43,463 bases of DNA, from NCBI GenBank assembly GCA_964435115.1, contig CAYSYM010000032.1, positions 1 through 43,463 on the forward strand. Reading direction: 5' to 3'. The notes beneath the pieces are model-generated. The model saw nothing but the letters and a program-made list of their open reading frames with translations. It had not been told where the DNA came from and made no database searches. Numbering within the stretch: position 1 is the first letter of the stretch; every line of letters begins with the position of its first letter. Both the position numbers and the translations under genes were made by a program. Shown piece by piece: positions 1 to 6,779 of this stretch. The DNA is from CAYSYM01 sp964435115. Lineage in GTDB: Bacteria > Chloroflexota > UBA6077 > CF-72.

Positions 1-51
1 GTCCTACGGCTGAAGAAGCGCCGCCATCGTGCAGCCCTTCGCGGGAAGCAT

Positions 52-1050
52 TTAGAGGCGGCGCTGCGTGACGTAGGCGGCGAGGTCCTCCAGGGCCGTT
101 CGCTCGGTGCCGCTCGGCAGGCGCAGCAGGGCGCGGCGCGCCTGCTCCACAAGTCGTTCAGCCTCTGCGTACGCGGCCGGAATCGCCCCGCTCTCCTGGA
201 CCAGGCGCACCTGCGCCGGCACGTCGTCCGACTCGAAGGCAGCCTCCAGCTCGCCGTTCGCCAGCGCGCGGTCGCGTAGCAGGATCACCGGCAGGGTGAT
301 CGTCCCCTGGAGGAGGTCGCTGCCAACCGGCTTCCCCAGCACGTCCTCGGAGCCCGTGAAGTCCAGGATGTCGTCGACCACCTGGAAGGCGAGCCCGATG
401 CTCTCGCCGTACGTGCGCAGGGCGCGGACGCGCCCCTCGGGCAAGCCGGCCAGGATCGCCGTTCCCTCGCACGCCAGCACGAACAGTGAGGCGGTCTTGC
501 CCCAGATCGTGCGGTAGTACTGCTCGCGGGAGAGGGTCTGCCAGGTGCGGCGGCTGCGGTAGGCGTTGGCCTCGTCGATCTGGCCGCGTGCCATCGCTCC
601 GAGCGTCTGCGCGAAGAGCTGGACGACGCGCAGGTTGCCCGTGGCCACGCACGCCTGTGCCGCCTGCGAGAAGAGGTAGTCGCCCACCAGGACGGCCAGC
701 GCGTTCCCCACCCGCGTGAAGAGCGTCGCCGCTCCACGGCGTGTCTCGGACTCGTCCACCACGTCGTCGTGCACCAGACTGGCCGTGTGCAGCAGCTCGA
801 CGCCCACCGCCATCTGGTTCAGCGCGGCCGGGTCGGTCCGGCCCAGCCGCCCGACCAACAGGGACAGCGCGGGCCGCATCCGCTTGCCGGTGCCGGGCAG
901 GACCGTGGAAAGCATCGGCTGGAGAATCGGGTCGTCGGTCGCCGTGAGCGCCACCAGAGTCGACTCGACGCGTTCGAGCCCGGGCCGGACGAGGTCGAGC
1001 ATGGCCTTCACGGCATCCTGGGACGAGTTGGTGTCGCTGAGCAGGGCCAT
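52..1050 (-). CDS. Polyprenyl diphosphate synthase (long-chain, IspB/HepT type)
   Basis: Trans-prenyltransferase that condenses isopentenyl diphosphate units into the long side chain of respiratory quinones, acting in the cytoplasm. The 332-residue product shows the first Asp-rich motif DDVVD (residues 95-99), the second DDILD (226-230), a GKRMRP motif near residue 55-60 and GDYLF near 123. The residue five before the first Asp motif is Ala, a small side chain that in this family permits long products; exact chain length cannot be read. ATG at 1050 is preferred over the GTG at 1053 because GGAGG lies 7 nt upstream of the ATG. It is the last gene of the rsmI-tatD-prenyl synthase operon, overlapping the tatD stop. 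Identity of the family is secure; product length is inference. Confidence 0.93.
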   Translation of the reverse strand: MALLSDTNSSQDAVKAMLDLVRPGLERVESTLVALTATDDPILQPMLSTVLPGTGKRMRPALSLLVGRLGRTDPAALNQMAVGVELLHTASLVHDDVVDESETRRGAATLFTRVGNALAVLVGDYLFSQAAQACVATGNLRVVQLFAQTLGAMARGQIDEANAYRSRRTWQTLSREQYYRTIWGKTASLFVLACEGTAILAGLPEGRVRALRTYGESIGLAFQVVDDILDFTGSEDVLGKPVGSDLLQGTITLPVILLRDRALANGELEAAFESDDVPAQVRLVQESGAIPAAYAEAERLVEQARRALLRLPSGTERTALEDLAAYVTQRRL

Positions 1051-1850
1051 CACGCTGCCTCCACACCAGGGTGGATGAAGGGTGGGAACACACGCTCGCT
1101 GGTGGCGCGCAGCCGCCGCACCAGGTCGGCCACGGGCAGCCCGCGGATCTCCGCCAGCCGCTCCACCGTGTGCCGCACGAAGGCAGGCTCATTGCGACGC
1201 CCGCGGAACGGCTCGGGGGCGAGATACGGCGCGTCCGATTCCACCACCAGGCGGTCCAGCGGCAGGTGCCGGACCACCTCTCGCAGCCGGTCGTTGCTCT
1301 TGAAGGTCAGCACGCCGGCGAGCGACACGACGCATCCGGTCGCGAGCACCCGCTCCAGGTACACGGGATCGGTGGAGCTGAAGCAGTGCAGGAGGCCCGG
1401 GGGGCCGCCACGCGCGGCAGCGTCCTCGAGCGCACTGGCCACGTCGGCGTCGGCCGCGCGGTTGTGGAGGATGGCGGGCAGAGTCAGCTCCTCGGCGAGA
1501 CGGAGGTGCCACGCCAGCGCCTGGCGCTGGCGCGCACGGGGGGTACGATCTCGATAGTAATCGAGACCCGTCTCGCCGATGCCAACCACTCGTGGGTCGC
1601 GCGCCACCCGCGCCACCTCGTCGAAGTCGGCCTCGCTGGCGGAGGCAACCTCGTTCGGGTGGATTCCCACGCTCGCCCAGACGCCGGGGAGACGGCGCGC
1701 CAGCTCGACCGCCTCGCGGCTGCTCCTGGCGTCATAGCCGGCGCAGACGATCGCGCCGACCCCGGCCGACCGCGCCCGTTCGACTACGGGCTCCAGGTCC
1801 AGCCGGAAGACAGGGGCACCCAGGTGGGCGTGAGTGTCGACCAGCCTCAC
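1050..1850 (-). CDS. tatD: TatD family metal-dependent deoxyribonuclease
   Basis: TIM-barrel metallohydrolase of the TatD family, proposed to act as a 3'-5' DNase in DNA repair or fragmentation. The 266-residue length is typical. Metal-binding signatures are visible in order: DTHAHL near the N-terminus, GETGLDYYRD near residue 93, LHNRAADADV in the middle, LLHCFSS, and ESDAPYLAP near residue 204. It starts at a GTG that overlaps the rsmI TGA stop (GTGA) and its own stop overlaps the prenyl synthase start, so the three genes are almost certainly co-transcribed and translationally coupled. The rsmI-tatD neighbourhood is common in bacteria (known); no role in tail-anchored or Tat export should be read from the name. 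Confidence 0.93.
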   Translation of the reverse strand: MRLVDTHAHLGAPVFRLDLEPVVERARSAGVGAIVCAGYDARSSREAVELARRLPGVWASVGIHPNEVASASEADFDEVARVARDPRVVGIGETGLDYYRDRTPRARQRQALAWHLRLAEELTLPAILHNRAADADVASALEDAAARGGPPGLLHCFSSTDPVYLERVLATGCVVSLAGVLTFKSNDRLREVVRHLPLDRLVVESDAPYLAPEPFRGRRNEPAFVRHTVERLAEIRGLPVADLVRRLRATSERVFPPFIHPGVEAA

Positions 1851-2548
1851 GCCGGCACGTCTCCGGCCACCGGGGGCGCCGAGCGCCCGCCGATCACGAG
1901 CGTGAACTCGCCCCGAGGAGCGTGGGCGCGGAAGTACGCCAGAGCCTCGCCGGCAGTCCCGCGGAAGATCTCCTCAAAACGTTTGGTCAGCTCCCGGGCG
2001 ACCGCGACCGGTGTCTCTGGGCCACACTCAGACACGAGGTCGTCCAGCGCCCTGGCCAGCCGGTGAGGCGACTCGAACACGACGACGGTGCTCTCACCGC
2101 CCACACGGTCGCGAAAGAAGCGGCGCCGCTGCGCGGTCGTCCGCGGCAGGAAGCCATGGAAGCAGAAGCTGTGCGTGGGCAGGCCCGAGGCCACCAGGGC
2201 GGCCACGACGGCCGAGGCGCCGGGCACGGGCACGACCGCGTAGCCGGCGGTGAGCGCGTCGCGGATCAAGGGAAAGCCAGGGTCGGAGATGCCGGGCATC
2301 CCCGCGTCCGTCACCAGCGCCACGTCCCCTTCGCGCAGCCTTTCCACCAGCCGGCCACGTCGACCGGCTGAGGTGAACTCGTGGAAGCTGGCCATGGGGG
2401 TGTGGATGCCGTGAGCCCGGAACAGCGTGCGCGTGACCCGCGTGTCCTCGGCGGCCACGAGCGACACCTCACGCAGGATGCGCAGCGCCCGCAGCGTGAT
2501 GTCCTCCAGATTGCCGATCGGCGTCGCGACCACGTAGAGGGTCCCCAC
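1847..2548 (-). CDS. rsmI: 16S rRNA (cytidine(1402)-2'-O)-methyltransferase
   Basis: SAM-dependent tetrapyrrole-methylase-fold enzyme that 2'-O-methylates C1402 in the decoding centre of 16S rRNA. The 233-residue product begins VGTLYVVATPIGNLEDI, the canonical RsmI N-terminus, followed by AAEDTRVTR, MASFHEF and VTDAGMPGISDPG, the substrate and SAM-binding signatures. A longer reading frame extends upstream to 2716, but its extra residues resemble nothing in the family. The GTG at 2548 is chosen because AAAGGA sits 6 nt upstream on the minus strand, at plus-strand positions 2555-2560. First gene of the operon with tatD and the prenyl synthase. Family assignment is very secure. Confidence 0.95.
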   Translation of the reverse strand: MGTLYVVATPIGNLEDITLRALRILREVSLVAAEDTRVTRTLFRAHGIHTPMASFHEFTSAGRRGRLVERLREGDVALVTDAGMPGISDPGFPLIRDALTAGYAVVPVPGASAVVAALVASGLPTHSFCFHGFLPRTTAQRRRFFRDRVGGESTVVVFESPHRLARALDDLVSECGPETPVAVARELTKRFEEIFRGTAGEALAYFRAHAPRGEFTLVIGGRSAPPVAGDVPA

Positions 2549-2572
2549 GCAGGTTCCTTTAGACCTGCCCGA

Positions 2573-2578
2573 ACTATA
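2573..2578 (-). promoter_or_regulatory. Candidate -10 element for the rsmI operon
   Basis: On the minus strand TATAGT lies 25 nt upstream of the rsmI GTG and just ahead of its Shine-Dalgarno, giving a short leader. No convincing -35 hexamer is visible, so this rests on the -10 match and position only. Confidence 0.4.
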
Positions 2579-2732
2579 CGACGCCCCTGCGCTGGCAGCG
2601 CTCGCCGGCACGCCTTGGAGCCACGCTGCGCCTGGGCCGAACCGCTTCGCGCACGCTCCGGGGGCGTCGAGCGCCTGGGCCGTATCGGGCCGGATTCGTG
2701 CTAGGTGTCGGCTCACGCGCTCAGTCGCGACT

Positions 2733-2776
2733 CTCAGCCGAGACTTAGGGTGTCTTCAGGCCGCTCTCAGGTGGCG
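2733..2776 (+). repeat. Four tandem 11-bp TCAG repeats (regulator binding array, site A)
   Basis: The core T(C/T)AG recurs at 2734, 2745, 2756 and 2767, exactly 11 bp apart, inside units reading CTCAG, CTTAG, TTCAG and CTCAG plus six variable bases. One helical turn between identical cores is the arrangement bound head-to-tail by OmpR/PhoB-family response regulators (known for PHO boxes). It lies about 90 bp upstream of the membrane protein start at 2868. A second array with the same phase occurs at 4400-4443. Binding by a specific regulator is inference. Confidence 0.6.
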
Positions 2777-2824
2777 GGGGCAGACTCCTAGGCGAAGGAA
2801 GGGGTGGGCACCCGCCCCTACCGC

Positions 2825-2848
2825 AGGTCCCGCACAAGGGCGGGACCT
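2825..2848 (+). other. Hairpin in the leader of the YeaQ-like gene
   Basis: A perfect 9-bp inverted repeat, AGGTCCCGC and GCGGGACCT, is separated by a 6-nt loop and ends 6 nt before the AGAAGGAGGG ribosome-binding site. It could be an attenuator, an RNA stabiliser or an operator; nothing distinguishes these. Confidence 0.45.
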
Positions 2849-2867
2849 CCGAGAGAAGGAGGGTCAT

Positions 2868-3167
2868 ATGGGACTCGGTGCATTCATCGTTCTTCTGGTT
2901 GGAGCGGCCGTCCTGGGGGTGGTCGCGCAGGTTCTCGGGAAGGCGCACTACAGCTTCGAGTGGCTCGTGGCAGGTATCGGCGCCATCGTCGGCGGCTACG
3001 TGGCCAGCGAGTGGCTGGGCCCTGCCAGCACCTGGGGTCCGGAGTGGGATGGCCTCTTCTTCCTGCCGGCGCTGATTGGCGCCCTCATCCTCGGCGGACT
3101 GGTCGACTGGATCGCCCGCAGCACGAGCGCTGCCCCGGCGCAATCGACTGAGCACGCCGGGCACTGA
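2868..3167 (+). CDS. GlsB/YeaQ/YmgE-type small membrane protein
   Basis: A 99-residue integral membrane protein with three hydrophobic segments, at about residues 3-22, 32-52 and 63-85. Glycine-rich stretches (GIGAIVGGYVASEW and LIGALILGGLVDW) match the transglycosylase-associated/YeaQ family, small stress-linked inner-membrane proteins of unknown biochemical role. The ATG is supported by a strong AAGGAGGG site 5-6 nt upstream. It is monocistronic: an 11-bp-phased repeat array and a hairpin precede it and two large inverted repeats follow it. The hydrophilic tail ends in STEHAGH. The family is recognised; a role in stress is inferred from relatives and from the regulator-like array upstream. 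Confidence 0.82.
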   Translation: MGLGAFIVLLVGAAVLGVVAQVLGKAHYSFEWLVAGIGAIVGGYVASEWLGPASTWGPEWDGLFFLPALIGALILGGLVDWIARSTSAAPAQSTEHAGH

Positions 3168-3179
3168 GTAGCCGTGGCA

Positions 3180-3241
3180 CCCTCAGCCCGGGGGCCGCAT
3201 CAGCGCCAATCCGTCCCCAACATCGGCCCCCGGGCTGAGGG
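3180..3241 (+). terminator. Long inverted repeat after the YeaQ-like gene
   Basis: Perfect 18-bp arms (3180-3197 and 3224-3241) flank a 26-nt loop, beginning 13 nt after the stop at 3167. No T-tract follows, as is common in very GC-rich genomes. Probable terminator or RNA 3'-end stabiliser. Confidence 0.55.
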
Positions 3242-3269
3242 CACGCGAACAGGGAGCGCGAAGCGCCTG

Positions 3270-3300
3270 GCGAGAGGGGCCCGGACAGGGCCCCTCTCGC
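3270..3300 (+). terminator. Second strong hairpin before the EamA gene
   Basis: Perfect 13-bp arms GCGAGAGGGGCCC and GGGCCCCTCTCGC enclose the loop GGACA. There is no T-tract. Because it ends one base before the GTG at 3302, that GTG is a poor start for the exporter gene. Either a second terminator or a regulatory hairpin of the downstream gene. Confidence 0.5.
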
Positions 3301-3364
3301 CGTGGAGCAGGCAGCGGCCACCCTATCGAGCGAGGGAGCGCGGGGGCAGCCGGGCGAGCAGGAC

Positions 3365-4360
3365 GTGACGGGCGGCGCTGGCCCGTGCAGCTGGGCCCGG
3401 CGGTCCAGCGTCCGGAGCGTCGCCGCCCTCGGCCTGGCCGTGCTGTACGCGGCGTGCTTCAGCGCCATCAAGGCCGGCCTGCCGTTCGCGCCGCCGCTGC
3501 GCTTCGCCGGTCTGCGGGCGCTGATCGCCGGGCTCGTCCTGCTAGCGCTCCTGCCGGCGCTCGGCCGACGGCTGGTGCCAGCCCGCCAGAGCTGGGGCTG
3601 GGTGCTCGCGCTCGCGGTGAGCACGACCACCGTGGCGTTCGCCGCCATGTTCCTCAGCCCGGGCCAGGCCGGCGCCGGCATCGCCTCCGTGCTCGGCAAC
3701 ATGCAACCGGTGGTCGTGATCGCCCTGGCGGCGCCGTTCCTCGGCGAGCGGCTGACGCGCGGCAAGCTGGCCGCGCTGGGCCTGGGGCTGCTGGGGGTCG
3801 CGCTCATTGGCTCGTCGGCCCTGGCGGCGTCAGACGCCTACGGCGTCACCGGTCCGGCCTTTGCGCTCCTCGCGTCCGTGGCAGTGGCGGCGGGCACCGT
3901 GCTGGCCAAGCGCATGGGCGCCCAGCCGAACCTGGTCGCCATCGCGGCCTGGCAGCTCATCCTGGGCAGCCTGCCGCTGCTGGCCGGGTCGGCGCTGCTC
4001 GAACGCGGCTCAGGCGTAGTCTGGAACGCGGAGCTCGTAGCGCTGCTGCTATTCCTGGCGCTCGCGGGGACCGCGCTCCCCACGCCGGTCTGGTACGGGT
4101 TGGTCCGCCAGGACGACGTCGGCCGCCTGACGCTGTTCTTCTTCTTTGCTCCGGTCATCGGGTTGGGGCTCGCCGCCGCCATCTTCGGCGAGCGCGTCAC
4201 CCTGCCTGAAGGGCTGGGCGTGCTCCTGGCGCTGGCGGGGATTGCACTGGCAGCACGGGAGAGCCACCACGGAGCCGCTACCGTCGTGAGCACGGCACCG
4301 CGCCCGGAGCGGCGGCTCGAGGCTGGCGCGTCGGGCGCGCACCGCCGCGCTGCGCCGTAG
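3365..4360 (+). CDS. EamA-family (drug/metabolite superfamily) transporter
   Basis: Ten-helix inner-membrane transporter of the DMT superfamily, built of two EamA repeats. The first runs from about residue 18 (VAALGLAVLYAACFSAIKAG) to the GERLTRGKLAALGLGLLGVALIG motif; the second ends with the equivalent GERVTLPEGLGVLLALAGIALA, a family hallmark in both halves. The substrate cannot be told; amino acids, nucleobases or other small metabolites are known for relatives. The frame is open from GTG 3302, but a hairpin abuts that codon, so GTG 3365 (331 aa) is preferred without a good ribosome-binding site. The C-terminal tail of about 35 residues is hydrophilic and Arg/Ala-rich. Confidence 0.85.
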   Translation: MTGGAGPCSWARRSSVRSVAALGLAVLYAACFSAIKAGLPFAPPLRFAGLRALIAGLVLLALLPALGRRLVPARQSWGWVLALAVSTTTVAFAAMFLSPGQAGAGIASVLGNMQPVVVIALAAPFLGERLTRGKLAALGLGLLGVALIGSSALAASDAYGVTGPAFALLASVAVAAGTVLAKRMGAQPNLVAIAAWQLILGSLPLLAGSALLERGSGVVWNAELVALLLFLALAGTALPTPVWYGLVRQDDVGRLTLFFFFAPVIGLGLAAAIFGERVTLPEGLGVLLALAGIALAARESHHGAATVVSTAPRPERRLEAGASGAHRRAAP

Positions 4361-4399
4361 CGGGCGCCAGCGGCCGCGCGCCCGGTGCTCCGCCCAGCT

Positions 4400-4443
4400 C
4401 TCAGCGTCGCCTCAGGCGGACTTCAAGCTAGCCTCAGCGACAC
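4400..4443 (+). repeat. Four tandem 11-bp TCAG repeats (regulator binding array, site B)
   Basis: TCA(G/A) cores begin at 4401, 4412, 4423 and 4434, all 11 bp apart; units begin CTCAG, CTCAG, TTCAA and CTCAG. The core sequence and phase match the array at 2733-2776. A possible -10, TACGGT, is at 4448-4453, 10 bp after the last core. The small gene at 4517 follows. This is probably a shared operator for an OmpR-type activator (inference). Confidence 0.6.
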
Positions 4444-4516
4444 TCCGTACGGTAGAGCTGATGACACCGCGAATGACGTCCGGGTGGCGAGAGAACAGAG
4501 GAAGGAGGTGACGGTG

Positions 4517-4741
4517 GTGTCAGCAGTCCTTCACGCGACGCAGCGCGAGCTCCACGACCTCTGGGAGGCGGTCAGCAACCACTGCACCTGCCGACTGGGC
4601 GGAGCCAGCACGCGCGCGGGTCTGTGTGCCGCGCACCGGATGCTCCTCGAAGACCAGCGCGCAGTGAGCGGCCTGCTCTACGTCCGGCGCGTGCTGCTGC
4701 CGCGCCTGCTCGAAGAAGAGTTCGCGCCTGAGACCTCCTGA
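4517..4741 (+). CDS. Small conserved-looking protein of unknown function
   Basis: A 74-residue protein I do not recognise. GTG 4517 (or the adjacent GTG 4514) is chosen because AAGGAGG at 4502-4508 is ideally spaced; the frame opens further upstream but that part covers the repeat array and promoter. The product is mostly alpha-helical in composition, with a HCTC motif near residue 24 and a further Cys near residue 40, which could bind metal or form disulfides. No membrane segment or signal peptide is visible. It stands alone, preceded by the same 11-bp repeat array as the YeaQ-like gene, so the two probably belong to one regulon (inference). Confidence 0.6.
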   Translation: MSAVLHATQRELHDLWEAVSNHCTCRLGGASTRAGLCAAHRMLLEDQRAVSGLLYVRRVLLPRLLEEEFAPETS

Positions 4742-5241
4742 GCGCCCGGCGCTCCGCTTTCGAGCGCGGGCCAGTGAGCGGGCTAGCGTCTGGTCCAATT
4801 CGGAACGCGTGTGGCCTCCTCGCTGCTGCGGCGCTCACCGCGCGGGTGGGCTCCGCCTCGAGCTGTGGCGTGACACGGGCCAGTGCGCGGGCGTGCCAAG
4901 GCCCTGCAGCAGCCCGCGCTCCCATCGCTGGGCGGAGCACGGGTGGCGCTCGACTGCCCCGGATAGCCCAGGAGAAGGTGCGAGCCGAGGGATGGCACGG
5001 TGTTCCTGCGCAGCTTGCTGCCGGCGTTATGGATGAGGCGGCCGGCGCGGTCTGGTAGGATGAGGCATGGACCGGTTCGGCTGGAGGAAAGTGCGTCGCC
5101 GCGACCTGCGGCGACTGCCCGCCGGGGGCTGCTCCCTGGCTGGCCGGCCGGCATCAAGACGCCCCGCGAGCGCCTCCCCGCTCCGGGGCGTTCGTCTACC
5201 TGCCGCCGCCGCTCAGCCACCCCACGGAGGACACCAGCCAG
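4742..5241 (+). promoter_or_regulatory. Structured 500-bp region upstream of the purine operon
   Basis: No convincing gene is present. TAGGAT at 5056-5061 is a possible -10. GGATGAGGC occurs twice, at 5031 and 5058. Downstream a hairpin with perfect 8-bp arms GTCGCCGC/GCGGCGAC lies at 5095-5115, and a second inverted repeat, ACGCCCCG/CGGGGCGT, lies at about 5159-5190. The arrangement could be a leader or attenuator of the purine genes. I compared it by eye with T-box, guanidine, purine and ZTP consensus elements and saw no match. Confidence 0.35.
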
Positions 5242-6597
5242 ATGCGCGCCGCCGTCCCTGACACGCAGCCCGAGCAGATCCCCGGCCTCTCGGCCACGCT
5301 GGAAGCAGAGCTGGTTGCGGCGGGTGCCGCTGGGGAGCGTCCGGCTCAGCCCGTGGGCGAGCGTCTGGCACGGGTCGGCGCCGATGCGGCCCACGCGCTG
5401 AGCCCTCTCCAGGGAGAGCGCGCAGCGCTCAGGCTGCGCCCGGCGTACGGGTTCGACGACGTGGCGATCGTGCCCGGTGTCGAGACGATCCATCCCGACG
5501 CCGTGGACATCGGCGTCGAGCTCGGCGGGCGTCGTCTCGGCATCCCCTTCGTCGCCTCCGCCATGGACGGCGTCGTCGACGTGGCGTTCGCCATCGCCCT
5601 CGGCAAGCTCGGCGGCCTGGCGGTGTTGAATCTGGAAGGTCTCCAGACGCGCTACGAGCGCCCCGAGGAGCAGCTCCAGGAGATCGTCGAGGCCCCCGCG
5701 GAGTCGGTGACCGCGCTGATGCAGCGGCTCTACCAGGCGCCCATTCGCGACGACCTCGTCGGCCGGCGGATCGAGGAGCTCCGGCGCGCCGGCGTGCCGG
5801 CCGCGGTATCGGCGACCCCGGCGCTGGCGACCCGCCTCGGCCCCGTAGCCGACGCGGCCGGCGTCGACCTCTTCGTCGTCCAGGCAACGGTCGCCACGCG
5901 CCGCTTCCGCGCCTCACGCCGGCTGGCCGCGGCGCCGACGGTCGGCTACGCTGGCACCGGTGGCCACACGTTCCTGGACTTCGAGCGCTTCTGCGCCGCC
6001 ATGCGCGCCCCCGTCGTCGTCGGCAACACCGTGAGCTACGCGACCACGCTCGAGCTGCTGGAGACGGGCGTGGCGGGCATCCTCGTCGGCGTGGGGCCGG
6101 GAGCCGCCTGCACCAGCCGCGAGGTGCTCGGGGTGGGCGTGCCGCAGGTCACCGCAACCATGGAGTGCGCGGCGGCACGCGACGCGTTCCAGGCCCGGAC
6201 CGGTCGGTATGTGCCGGTCATCACCGATGGCGGCATGCGCACCGGCGGCGACATCTGCAAGGCGTTCGCCAGCGGCGCCGACGCCGTCATGATCGGGTCG
6301 CCGTTCGCTCAGGCCGCCGAGGCGCCCGGCAAGGGCCACCACTGGGGCATGGCGACCCCGCACGCCGGGCTGCCCCGCGGCACGCGGATCAAGGTCGGCG
6401 TGAGCGGCACGCTGGAGCAGATCCTCTTTGGCCCCACGAGCAAGACGAACGGCACGCAGAACCTGGTAGGCGCGCTGCGAACCTGCATGGGCCTCTGCGG
6501 CGCGGCCACGCTGCAGGAGATGCACGACGCGGAGATGGTGATCGCCCCGGCGATCAAGACCGAGGGCAAGACCTGGCAGCTCGCTGGGGCGTTCTAG
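5242..6597 (+). CDS. guaB3: GuaB3-family IMP dehydrogenase-like protein
   Basis: Cytoplasmic TIM-barrel enzyme of the IMP dehydrogenase/GMP reductase superfamily, GuaB3 subgroup, lacking the CBS insert. The core begins AYGFDDVAIVPG near residue 70; the catalytic loop GPGAACTSREVLGVGVPQ carries the nucleophile Cys290; TDGGMRTGGDICKAFASGA and the flap-region KVGVSGTLEQILFGPTS follow. At 451 residues it is about 65 longer than typical GuaB3 because of an Ala/Glu-rich N-terminus, so the true start may lie downstream of ATG 5242. It heads guaA-purD-purB-purC-purS, consistent with a role in guanine nucleotide supply. Whether it makes XMP or works in the reverse direction cannot be settled from sequence. 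Confidence 0.9.
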   Translation: MRAAVPDTQPEQIPGLSATLEAELVAAGAAGERPAQPVGERLARVGADAAHALSPLQGERAALRLRPAYGFDDVAIVPGVETIHPDAVDIGVELGGRRLGIPFVASAMDGVVDVAFAIALGKLGGLAVLNLEGLQTRYERPEEQLQEIVEAPAESVTALMQRLYQAPIRDDLVGRRIEELRRAGVPAAVSATPALATRLGPVADAAGVDLFVVQATVATRRFRASRRLAAAPTVGYAGTGGHTFLDFERFCAAMRAPVVVGNTVSYATTLELLETGVAGILVGVGPGAACTSREVLGVGVPQVTATMECAAARDAFQARTGRYVPVITDGGMRTGGDICKAFASGADAVMIGSPFAQAAEAPGKGHHWGMATPHAGLPRGTRIKVGVSGTLEQILFGPTSKTNGTQNLVGALRTCMGLCGAATLQEMHDAEMVIAPAIKTEGKTWQLAGAF

Positions 6598-6779
6598 TGG
6601 CCGGCGGCAGCCACCGCGCCCAGCGGCCCCGCCCTGATCGGCGCGGGGAGCAGGCGAGCCATCGCGTCGCCACCTCAGACGACCTCGAGGTCGGCACCTA
6701 CCTCGAGATTGCCGAAGCACAGGCTCAGCCCGCCCCCGTCCAGGCCGCGGCTCGCGCGTCGAGGGAGCGGGAGCCGGCC

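Noticed and set aside
2549..2716. N-terminal extension of RsmI by 56 residues
   Set aside because: The extension has no family similarity, and the internal GTG has a good ribosome-binding site and the canonical N-terminus.
4742..5060. RNase P RNA or signal recognition particle RNA in the 500-bp gap
   Set aside because: GAGGAAAGTGC near 5085 recalls part of RNase P RNA, but the other conserved segments are missing.
5058..5241. ZTP, guanidine, purine or T-box riboswitch in the purine leader
   Set aside because: I looked by eye for the conserved core of each class and could not find it; only generic hairpins are supported.
5067..5261. Small frame in the guaB3 leader (64 codons)
   Set aside because: It has Arg-rich composition and coincides with stem-loops; no ribosome-binding site supports it.
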